DNA of 64,000 nucleotides from Petrosia ficiformis. Taxonomy: Eukaryota > Porifera > Demospongiae > Haplosclerida > Petrosiidae. Position numbers and translations under genes: made by a program. The notes beneath the pieces are model-generated. The model worked only from the letters and a program-made list of their open reading frames with translations. It did no database searches and had not been told where the DNA came from. Below are positions 39,424 to 52,349 of this stretch, piece after piece. The stretch is from the NCBI GenBank assembly GCA_947044365.1, contig OX345639.1:9224718-9288717 (forward strand). The letters are read 5' to 3'. Positions within the stretch are counted from its first letter, which is position 1. The number at the start of each line of letters is the position of its first letter.

Positions 39424-42110
39424 TCATGTGTGTGTGTGTGTGTGTGTTCATGTGTGTGTGTGTTCATGTGTGTGTGTGTGTGTGTGTGTATTCATGTGTG
39501 TGTGTGTGTGTTCATGTGTGTTATAAATATCTTTTATTTGTCATCTGATAATAGTTGAGTAATCACATATTATGATATGTAAATTATTATTTCATTACTA
39601 CTAACTTATGTGACATGTGATTGTCACTTTGTCTACTGAAGCTACAAACAGGAAGAGTGTGTGGTAGACAATCTCATCAACTAATAACTTAATAATAGTA
39701 TTATTAAAGATAACAAAAGGTTTTTTAATGTGATTAGGTCGTGCTAACAGCTAGTTTGCCACATACAGAGACAACAAATGCCACTTGTTACATCATTTTG
39801 ATTACTTAAAACCTTTTTTTACTATTGTTTTGACTAGTACAGGTCAATGAGGTTGATTTAATCATGTTCATATTCATATTTATGTAATTGTTCCCACGAA
39901 AATAGCTAAGTGCTATCCACCCACCAAAATATGAGAATGTGGATGAAACTGAAACCATGGAAACCCTAATAATGTATTATTTAATTTCTACTTTTAGAGA
40001 CAGAATTTTATAATAATTAAATCCATTTGGGCACTTTAAAATTTTATAATGATTAAATCTTCATATACTGGTATTTTAATCTCATTGGCTATTGATCACA
40101 TGATATTTCAGACATCAAACTCATATCTACTAGTAATGTAATCTCATTGGTTATTGATCACATGATATTACAAGCTAACAATTAAATACTCATATCTACT
40201 GATACTAGTAGTGCAATCTGATTGGCTATTGATCACATGATGGGCCACTGATCGTATAATTAACTAATGTATGCATAATAATTGGCTATAGAGCTGTGAC
40301 ATCAGATTAATTGTGTAAACATACGATTGGCTGTTGATCACATGACTGCGATGACATGAGATTAATTGTGTATTCTGTTATCAGATTGGCTTTTGACGCA
40401 GTAGTACAATATATATTACAATCTAATGCACTTCCTACAGTACTACAGAACGATAAATCATTTATTATTACAATATGCTCTGTATTCCCAAATACTAGTT
40501 GTTGAAATATTTAAAGTCTTATCCTGTTTACAAGGATAATAGTGTAAAGGTTGAATATTTGTTCTTTGTATTGCATATATCATCTCCCCCATCTGTCTGA
40601 GGAGTTACGCTTTTATCAGATTTCAACTGTTGGCTTCCTCATCTAAGAAGATTATGCTTTCATCACATTTAAGCTATTGACTTCAAATGTCTAGGAAAGC
40701 CAACCTACACGTTATATTACATTACATAATACACTTGTGTGTATTCCCATCATGAGACCTTAACGTAATAGATGTGTACCTGAATGGATTCAATCCGATT
40801 TCAGGTTAACCCAGTCTTTATTGAATACTCTTTAATCACATGCTCTCTTCTTTACATGTGTATTCCCATTATGAGAACATAACGTAATAGATGTGTACCT
40901 GAATGGATTCAATCCGATTTCAGGTTAACCCAGTCTTTATTGAATACTCTTTAATCACATGCTCTCTTTTTTACATGTGTATTCCCATTATGAGAACATA
41001 ACGTAATAGATGTGTACCTGAATGGATTCATAATTAGTTTCTACCTTCCTGACCCTGCATTTCATACATCTGTCATCCCTGCGTTATCATAATTATGATA
41101 TAATATTGCTGTAATGCAATTTACTAATATATAATTATTAATCAAAGGTCATAGTGAAGTTAATATATTTTTTACACCAGGTAGGGAATACCCAGGTCAT
41201 ATGATGCCAATTCATTGTCAAACAGGATGTACTAGTTACATGTAATCGTATTCACAATTCAAATACATTAGATCATTTACAATGTGGCTTAAAACTGGGT
41301 GCAATGTTTGGTGAGAATAATGGGATGAATTATGGGAAGGGATTGGTTAAAGGAGTGAAATAATTCTAGACAATGATTGATAACAATTGTGTTTTGTAAC
41401 AACCATTCAGGGGGATACTGCACAGATAATTAAATTATTGTAAAACCTGCTGTACTATATAATACTACATGTATATACCATGTATATACCATAATAGCAT
41501 TTACCACATTTTAAAAATATTAATGAATTATTGTAAAACCAGCTGTACTGTATCAATGTGGTATTTACCATCTTTTTAATATTCCATATATGGACCATGC
41601 CTTGATATGCAAATCCATTTGAGTATGTATGTATCACTAATTTCATAACACTTAAGACCTCTGACCTTCTTATCGCTCTAGTGCTTAATTGTTTATCATT
41701 ATGTGGTGTTGTTTTAGTATGACAATAATGAGCACTTTCAGTTATAGTTATAGCATGTCTAGTTTATCAAACTTTTATTGTTAATTAGCTCAAGTAACTT
41801 ATCGGGTTTTAGTTTTAGTTAACTAAATTCAAATGACACTTCCCTCAATTCTGTTTTTCCATCACAGATGTTGCCATCCATTGATATTGAAGACAAGAAG
41901 ACAAATTTATCTTCTTCATCACCATCTGTAGAATATCTGAATTCAGATGATCATATCACTAATGGAGACAAGGATATCCCAATAGAGGTAGAGAAATGGA
42001 TATATGTAATAGATGTGTACCTGAATGGATTCAATCCGATTTCAGGTTAACCCAGACATTACATAATACTCTTTAAAATTAGAAATGGATGTATGTACAT
42101 ACATGTATAC

Positions 42111-42142
<32 letters not shown>

Positions 42143-45100
42143 CATACATACATACATACATACATACATACATACATACATACATGTACATACATACATA
42201 CATACATACATTCATACATACATACATACATACATACATACATACATACATACATACATACATACATACATACATACATACATACATACATACATACAAT
42301 TAAGTTCATACTCATTAAAATGTATATGTATATGACTATATATACATGTACATATAAAATGATATAACTAATATTTATTACACAAATACAAGTACACACA
42401 CAAACATTGTATTTTGAGTAGAGATCATCTCCTTTCATATACACACACATATACATGATGTAATGGTTAATAAAATTAAGACACATGGACAAGCCTTATT
42501 AGTTTAATCTTTAATTAGAGATATAATTATGTACATGTACATGATGCAATCCATTATGGCACATGTACAAACACAATTAGTTTCATCTTTAATATCACGT
42601 AACAGATATAATTATGTACATAAGACGACGCAATGATTTACCCACATGTACAAATATTATTCATTATCTACCATATCAATCTAATGACATTATAAGTATA
42701 TACTGTATATAATTTATAGGAAGAATTCAGAAGATGAATAAAATGCTGACTAATTAATTATTTTAATATTATTCATTCACACGAGTCAGCATATATTTTC
42801 TTTCCCAAGGCTACATACTATCGGGTAATAACCTAACTGTGTACATAACTGGTAGGTAGCATAAATGCACGTTATTTAATTAGCTGAGTAGACACAGTAG
42901 TACTATAATTTAAATAGTTATTTCATTCTTTTGAAGTGTTTAGACTGATGGCGTGTTATGAGATAAAGTATGGGTATTTTTTGTGTACAAATAAAATCAC
43001 TATTTCCTGTTGTTAATTAATGTGGGTGATTTAAATACGGCATGTTAGAGTTTCCTTTATTGTACTTATATAGATAAAATTAATAGTGAATTGATTTAAC
43101 ACTTAATTGAGTTAATACAAGTAGACATTAATTAATTAATTAATTTAATTTCGTTAAAATACCCCTACTATACATAGTCATAGACTATATTGTGTTTACA
43201 ATAACTAGGGCTTGTAAGCGTTTGATATTCATTTTACAATTGGGGAATATTATATCACAATACAGTTACAAATTTTTAGTGTTGTACCTATATTGGTATA
43301 CATGTAGGTAAATGTATAGGTGCCTATACCTATGTATAGGTAAATATAGGTATAGGCAAGTAGTATAGGTCAGTAAGCCTAAATTATTTCAGTTAATTAA
43401 ACTATAACTAAAATTTTGAGAAACCAGGCATACTATAACTATAACTAAAAGTGGTCATAATAGAACAACACTAATACAAATATACATGTACATACATACA
43501 CACATATACATACATATATACATGTACATGTACATACATATATACATGTACATGTACATACACACACACATATACATACATATATACATGTACATACATA
43601 CACACATATACACACATATATACATATACATGTACATACACACATATACATACGTATATACATGTACAATAATCATTTTTGACAAACTAAAACAACACTA
43701 CTTTCGATACAAAATGGCCAAAGCAAAGTGTGTAAAGGTCAGTGTTTAACTAAATTATTATTTTCCTAATACCCTACTGTCTTGTCTAATTCACATATTA
43801 GACATACATTAGTCCATTACACTGTTTATATTATGAATGTTGTACTGCACCGTATAGTGACGTATTCTGTGTATGTATAAGTCACCATACAGTACAGTAA
43901 TTACATAGTAGTTTCATTATTTCACTACAATAGTTCGACAGTAGTTTTGACAGTAATTGGTGTACTTGTCAATTCAATACCACAGTAGTGAGACAGTAAT
44001 GACTGCTAAAGTAATTACATGCACTGTTATTTTTGTATTGACACATACTGTACATACTTGTCACATATTGGATTACAAATCCAAAACCACACATTATCAT
44101 TCATTTGACATTTGACCTGTCTCACTCTGTCTCCCTTCTCCCCCATCAAACAATTACTAATAGTTAATATATAAGTCATGTGTTTCTCGTATTACACTGA
44201 TCTTCGTATTACATAAACATAGTATTGGGATGAAGAATTTAGTAAATGTGAGTATGTTATGTATGTATAACACACCTACGAGTGCTATATTAGATTTATA
44301 ATCACCAAGCCCAAGGGCGAGGCGATTATAGATATGATGGTATGTTTTATATTAGTGTAGTTAACTATAACTAAAACTAAAACCCCTTTTAGTAAGGCAT
44401 TGTGACTTTTAGTTAACTAAACTATAACTAAATTACAAGTCTACTGTAATAACTATAACTAACTAAAATGAAAATTGGCCAATAATGGACACTTTTAGTT
44501 AGTTAACTAAAACTAAAACCCTTTTAGTAAGCCTAATATTATTTTAGTTAATTAAACTATAACTAAACTAAAAGTTTGAGAAACTAGGCATACTATAACT
44601 ATAACTAAAAGTGGTCATTTTTATCAAACCAAAACAACATTATTTTATATCTCACTGGTTACTTTGAAGTTTTGCCATATCAGGATATATATAGATATAT
44701 ATCCTGATATGGCGAAACTTCAAAGTAACCACAGGTTTTATGAATCAGATATAAACCCTGACATCAACTTCAAGACTACAACATTCACCTGGTCCAAACT
44801 CAAAACGAAACATTAGGAGAAGCTACACACAGCTACAGTAGTTTTACCTTCTGGGAGATATATTTATCACAACATGCCTACTCATGCTATAACAGATTTA
44901 AGTCGCCTCATCCTTGGGCTGGGTGATTAATAAATGTGACATAGCATGAGTAGGTGTGTTATAACATACATATATATACATGTATATATATTATAGTTGA
45001 TGATCAGCATCAAGCATGTGTTGAGATAAACTAAAATTCATATTTCCTCCTAAAGTATCTACTCATATTTACTTCATTACATGTATACGTACATGTATTA

Positions 45101-47445
45101 TAATATTAGATATACAATTATATATAATATATGTTCAGTTACAGTTCAGTTTCGTATTATCCCTAGAGTGTGTTCAGAAATATTCCCATAGAAATATTGC
45201 ATAATGTTACATAAATGTTGTGATACAATTATGTTTCATGTTTCTCCCAAAGTGTGTGTAGACGTATATGTATCATGTATTATTTACTTCATAAAGAAGT
45301 TCATGTTGACATATCAAGTAATCTCTTTATACCCTGGAGGATTTTGTAGCAGTATATGACGTTTCAAAATATTTGGGGATGGTGTATTATTTGTAATATT
45401 TTAAATATTTTGAATTTTTGATTTAAAATGTTTTTGTTTAAACTTTCACTAAATACTGTTCAGTTGTTGATACAAAACCCAATGAAATGTGGTATATTAG
45501 AAACCTGAAAAGGGATTGGTCATCCTGTTTATCAAATAGATGGTACACACGTTACATTACGTCACACGTCTTAGACATCAACTTGTTAAGGGCTGTATAC
45601 TGTTATGTTACTATAAGTGGTGGGTTTTATTACTATTTATAGTAGTGAAAGATATATACAGAAACTGTTCAAATTTCCTGGTTAAATAATCCCAAATGGT
45701 CATTTTTACAAACATAGTTACGACTTGTAATTAATAACTATAAATATTAAACTAATTAGTCCTATGTCATTTAGTTTGATCTGATCTATACTTCATTTGA
45801 TGTGTAAACAATTATATGCGATACCTAATTGATAGAAATATTTTTATGAGATTATCACAAGGTCTTTCAAAAGATTACCAATTCTTAAGTTAGTATTGTC
45901 CAATTGTCATAATTATGCAAAATATAATTTTCTTAGGACTCATTGTTTTCCCTAAAGATACTTAAAAGCTCCACCTTTGGTATATTGTGTAAAGAATAGT
46001 TTGTGGGAATTATTTACTCACCCACATGAATGTGAATATAAATTCTACTACTTTACCTTGAGAAAAGACAGATATCAAAAGGAATTTTGAAACAATTTAA
46101 ACACCCACCCACCCTTTGTTATGATTGTATGTAAATATGCATGCTGTAGACATGCAGACAAATAGACCTCACTCATATCGCTCAAAGGAAATTGTAATTA
46201 TATTATGGCTAATTCTATTCTACTCAATAAACATCAAGTGTCATTATATTACTAGTATTGTTTTATACTTTTAGCTATTCTACTCAATAAACATCAAGTG
46301 TCATTATATTACTAGTATTGTTTTATACTTTTAGCTATTCTACTCAATAAACATCAAGTGTCATTATATTACTAGTATTGTTTTATACTTTTAGCTATTC
46401 TACTCAATAAACATCAAGTGTCATTATATTACTAGTATTGTTTTATACTTTTAGCTATTCTACTCAATAAACATCAAGTGTCATTATATTACTAGTATTG
46501 TTTTATACTTTTAGCTATTCTACTCAATAAACATCAAGTGTCATTATATTACTAGTATTGTTTTATACTTTTAGCTATTCTACTCAATAAACATCAAGTG
46601 TCATTATATTACTAGTATTGTTTTATACTTTTAGCTATTCTACTCAATAAACATCAAGTGTCATTATATTACTAGTATTGTTTTATACTTTTAGCTATTC
46701 TACTCAATAAACATCAAGTGTCATTATATTACTAGTATTGTTTTATACTTTTAGCGATTGCCTAGTGATATAGTTACAAGTGATTTACTATGTAATGACC
46801 ATTTATAGCTACAGTAATGCCTGGTTTCGCCTGGTTTTGCCTGGTTTCTCTAAATTATAGTTGTAGTTCATTTAATATAGGCTTACTGGAAACTTATTTG
46901 AAGCCAATTTGAGTTACAGTTATAGTTATAGTTAATGATATTATTAGCCACTTTATTGAGCCTCTTGTTATAGTTTATCAAAATCTAGTTATTAATTAAC
47001 TATGATCAGGGTTAGTAAGTTTTAGTTTCAGTTAACTAACTAAAAGTGTCCATTTTCATTTAATTAGTTATAGTTACTGGAATAGACTTGTAACTTAGTT
47101 ATCCTTAAAAGTCAAGTCACACTCCTAAAAAGGATTCAATTCTAGTATATATATCATATAAATTATACATATAGTGCTTGTTGACATCATACTAATCATA
47201 GTTTCTCAATGTGTTTATTCTAACAGCTATATTTCACCATGGTTACAAATTGTATGTAATATAATTTAAACAGTAAAGACAATGCTGTAATTATTTTCTG
47301 GCCAAAAGTGATTTTACATCATACTATGTAAAGTAAATTCTTTTACTGATATATTTCATCTCCTAGCAACAAATAATATTAGTATATGTATGTTATACCT
47401 AACAGTATATTGTATTACATGTATATATGTATAAAGTATACCATA

Positions 47446-47494
<49 letters not shown>

Positions 47495-47685
47495 ATGTAT
47501 GTATGTATGTATGTATGTATGTGTGTGTGTATGTATGTACATGTATGTATGTATGTATGTATGTATGTGTGCATGTATGTATGTATGTATGCATGTAACA
47601 GTATGTATGTATATGTATGTATATACATGTACATACATGTACATACATGTACATACATACATACATACATACATACATACATACA

Positions 47686-47719
<34 letters not shown>

Positions 47720-50700
47720 CATACATACATACATACATACATGTATGTATGTATGTATATACATGTACATACATACATATATACATACATACATACATAC
47801 ATACATACATACATACATACATACATACATACACATAATATACTACAAAACAATGTATGGTATAGTTAGTAGTATTTTGTAACTTTATCTTGTATTCATG
47901 AATACTATTTAGTGAGAATGTCACTTCTTTAGAACTTCACTTCTACAGGAAGACCATGCTAGCTATGTGTGTGTGCTTCATTATAGGGAACTCACTCCTC
48001 TTAGTATTTGAAATCATTACTTCTTGAAATAATAATTATGAAGTTAATTAAACCTCAAATACACATTGAATTCGAAGGAATTGTAACTTTTGATATATAC
48101 ATTAAAGAATGTCCTTTAACCTTCACTATTTCATAACCCTCAATCATGATATATTCATTGAGGAATATAATAATCATATCTTTTATGATATATACATTGA
48201 AGAATGTACTTAGTCACAACCTCTGACCTTCATAACCCTCAATGAATGTGATAACTGCTTTATGATATATTCATTGAAGAATGTACACACCACCTGATAT
48301 TGTTAGCATTATTATTGCATACAACCTATAAACTTTATTTTCTTTATAAAATATGCATTGTAGAATGAACTAATAATTAATCTCTATATACAATTACTAT
48401 ATAATTATAAAGAATGAACTAATAACATATGATATGTAGAATGAACTAATAACCTATATATACATTGTGGAACTAGCAACCATTATAATTATACATTGCA
48501 GAATGATGTAGAATTTAATCTATATACATTGTAGAATGATCTAGAATGAACTAATAACCTATATATACATTGCGGAACTAATAACCATTATAATTATACA
48601 TTGCAGAATGATGTAGAATTTAATCTATATACATTGTAGAATGATCTAGAATGAACTAATAACCTATATATACATTGTGGAACTAGCAACCATTATAATT
48701 ATGCATTGTGGAATGATCTAGAATGAACTAATAACCTATATATACATTGTGGAACTAATAACCATTATAATTATACATTGCAGAATGATGTAGAATTTAA
48801 TCTATATACATTGTAGAATGATCTAGAATGAACTAATAACCTATATATACATTGCGGAACTAATAACCATTATAATTATACATTGCAGAATGATGTAGAA
48901 TTTAATCTATATACATTGTAGAATGATCTAGAATGAACTAATAACCTCTATATACATTCGTGGAATGACCTAATAACCTTCAATGTATATATTTTATGTA
49001 CTGGTTCTGGTGATTTAGCAACATACATTGTAGAATGAGAATAACCTCTGAACTTTCATACACTCACTAACACATAATTATGTCTCCAATTGTGTGAGTA
49101 TAGTGACCTTATTGTTGTTCTTAATGGAATCTCTATATCAACAAACAGATGTAATAAACCAACTGAAGGTTGCTTGGTGTAAATATGACACTCCTATCAC
49201 TACAAACAACTATCCCTCCTTCTATCTCTACATTTACCTGTACAAGGTTATTAGAGGATATATTGTCTTCTTCAAAGAGTCTTGATAAATAAGTATTCTA
49301 AAACTGGCCTATTTAAGCGTGGTCTTGTTTTATTTAGTTAGTTAACTTAAAATAAAACTCTTTTAGAGTAAGCCTCAACTAAAATTTTGTGAGATTAGAT
49401 ACAAAAACAACACTAATATTAATAAAGACCATAACTTCACTGACTAGACTCAGATCAATACCTGCATGGACTAAGACTCATAACTTCACTAGACTCAGAT
49501 CAATACCTGGACTAAGACTCATAACTTCACTAGACTCAGATCAATACCTGCATGGACTAAGACTCATAACTTCACTAGACTCAGATCAATACCTGGACTA
49601 AGACTCATAACTTCACTAGACTCAGATCAATACCTGGACTAAGACTCATAACTTCACTAGACTTGGATCAATACCTGGACTAAGACTCATAACTTCACTA
49701 GACTCAGATCAATACATGGACTAAGACTCATAATAGATTACTCATACTGCTAAACTCAGACTAGTACCAGAACCATTATGATTGGTGACCCTGTTAGCCA
49801 CAAATATAATTCTACATTTTATTCTCAATAATCTTTCCAATAGTTAATTCTATGTATTATTGTGTACATATTAATAGGTTATGGAGTATTATTATTAATA
49901 TTATTTCAGTGGTGTTACAATTAAACTCTTTCAAAACATATTATTGTTATGGAAAAAGAACGTAAATACACACTTTGGTTGCATCCAAAATATTTTGTTT
50001 GGGACAAGATATATTTGTACTGAAAGTCATTTCTCGTTTGTAAGTTTAGCTTTGAAAGTTTTCACTAACTGGTCTCTTTGTTTATTGTGTGGAACCACTA
50101 ATTACATAAATAGTTGTGTGTGTCTGTTTGTGTGTGTGTGTGTATGTGTGTATTTGTGTGTGTGCCTGTCTGTGTCTGTGTGTGTGTGTGTAATTTTATG
50201 TGTGTCTGTCTGTGTGTCTGTATGTGTGTGTGTCCATGTATATTTGTATGTGTGTCTGTATGTGTGTGTGTGTGTATTTGTATGTGTGTCTGTCTGTGTG
50301 TCTGTATGTGTGTGTGTGCGTGTATATTTGTATGTGTGTCTGTATGTGTGTGTGTGTGTATTTGTATGTGTGTCTGTATGTGTGTGTGTGCGTGTATATT
50401 TGTATGTGTGTCTGTATGTGTGTGTGTGTGTATTTGCATGTGTGTCTGTCTGTGTGTCTGTATGTGTGTGTGTGTGTGTGTATATTTGTATGTGTGTCTG
50501 TCTGTGTGCCTGTATGTGTGTGTCTGTCTGTGTGTGTATTTGTATGTGTGTCTGTTTGTATTACCATGCCTATGTTTGTTGTCTACGTGTGTTATATATG
50601 CTTACGTCTCATTTAGAATGTCTCACAAAATGTATCAGGTTCTGTGAGCCCTGTTGTTGTATTGGATGGCCTCCCACCCTCTCCAATGAAACGATCTGAC

Positions 50701-52303
50701 CAACATCTGCACCTACCTCCTTACCTACAAGAAGGTATGAAACCTCATCTACAGGAGTGTACGAGAATGTCATCAAATGAAATTGAATACAAGATACAGC
50801 AACATATGGAAAAACAAGCTCATGAGTGGTAACGACTATAATTTTGAATTCTTTCTCATACTCAATAAATAATTTATAGCTTCTCACAATATTGTTACCA
50901 GTATCATATTGGAAGTTATGGCCTGGTTTATAACTTAACAATTTCCAAACATAGTGGCAGATGCCATAACTATGGTAATGAAGTTATTGCCATGCCCAAT
51001 TGAATGGATACCCAGGGTATATATGAATTAGAATGCACATGTGGTTTATTTTACTGATAAAATAGCACGATTTTAGCCAAAGGGACAAATGGGAGTGGCC
51101 TACTTTCCTTTCTGTGTCTCAATTCCTTTGATGTGGTCATAGGAATGTAAGTAGGCCTTTGATGTAGTCATGCTTCTGACATTGCCATCTTCCTTTCTGT
51201 GAGCTCTGACTAAAACCTTGAATCCCATGTACTCAGGTATGTCAGTCTCACACAGGGGATTATATTTCAGTAATAGACCACATGATTTATGCATTCTGTT
51301 TATTACCTACCATTAGAACTTTCCATCTTCTTTTTATTGTACAGTGTATTTCTGGTATTGTCTCACTTCGCCTATACTCTCATTTTGCTTACTAAGCCCA
51401 CTAAGGCATAGAGAGATATGTCATCATTATATCATAAAATTATTCTAGCATTAAGTGTTGTTTTATATGATACCATAACTTAAGTAGGCAAAACGAGCCG
51501 AAATCATATTTCTAACTTAACAGGATTCAACAAGAATTGTTGGCACGAGTAATGGCTTGTGTTAGTGAACAACAGAACTCGGTTTCTTCCAGCCCATCCA
51601 GTTATTGTAGTACTTCTATTGACAGTAAGGAAGATGAATGCCATGATAAAAAAATTGAAGACGATGATATTGCTGAACTTATCAAGCAGGTTTTATTTCA
51701 ACAAGCTTTAGGAATCCTTAAACGTAGAAAAGATGAAGACAAAGGAGAAGGAGAAAGCAGTAAGGAAGATTATAGCTTCTCATTTGAGAGTAATGTCAGT
51801 AGTGAATCTACTCCTTATATCCCAACTCCACATCCTACACCTCCTCCATCACCTCCTCATTGTACAATCACACCCACTGACTCCCTCAGCCGAGACATTC
51901 CTACTCCAGATCATACACCTAAATACACAAGTGAGGAGGAGGAGGAAGATGAAACACTGTTAAAAGAAGAGATATTCACTCCTGAACAGGTGAATAAAGA
52001 TTACTAATTGTTTTATGAAAGTATATTCTTTTTCTATAATTATTGCTGATCATGTGACCTATGGCCAATAGAAATGTGTCACCTGATTGAGCATTATTGC
52101 TAATGTATCTGCTTTAAGAACAGTGGCTGTTCACACTTTACTGTGCATTCAGGTGGTCGGCCTAATGCTATATTATAACATGTAATTTGTATTACTTATA
52201 TATACCAAATACATGTACATGTACGTATGTTATATGTTATATGTTATATGTAATATGTATAATATATTTATATAATGTATATATAATTATGATACACACG
52301 CAC

Positions 52304-52349
<46 letters not shown>

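Larger units (their letters stand above)
44255..44975. mobile_element. Composite inverted-repeat element with nested MITE-A and palindrome
   Basis: Blocks at about 44258-44330 and 44896-44975 are inverted copies of each other (ATAACACACCTAC, TGCTAT, AATCACC.AGCCCAAGG, GAGGCGA). Between them lie a complete MITE-A and a 74-bp palindrome. The right block also has its own arms CCTACTCATGCTAT and ATAGCATGAGTAGG (44877-44954). Confidence 0.65.

Noticed and set aside
46215..46754. CRISPR array
   Set aside because: Units are directly adjacent and identical over 60 bp with no unique spacers; the genome is eukaryotic.
49094..49285. 63-codon plus ORF in a TALPID3 intron
   Set aside because: No splice-consistent boundaries or similarity; the adjoining repeats explain the surroundings.
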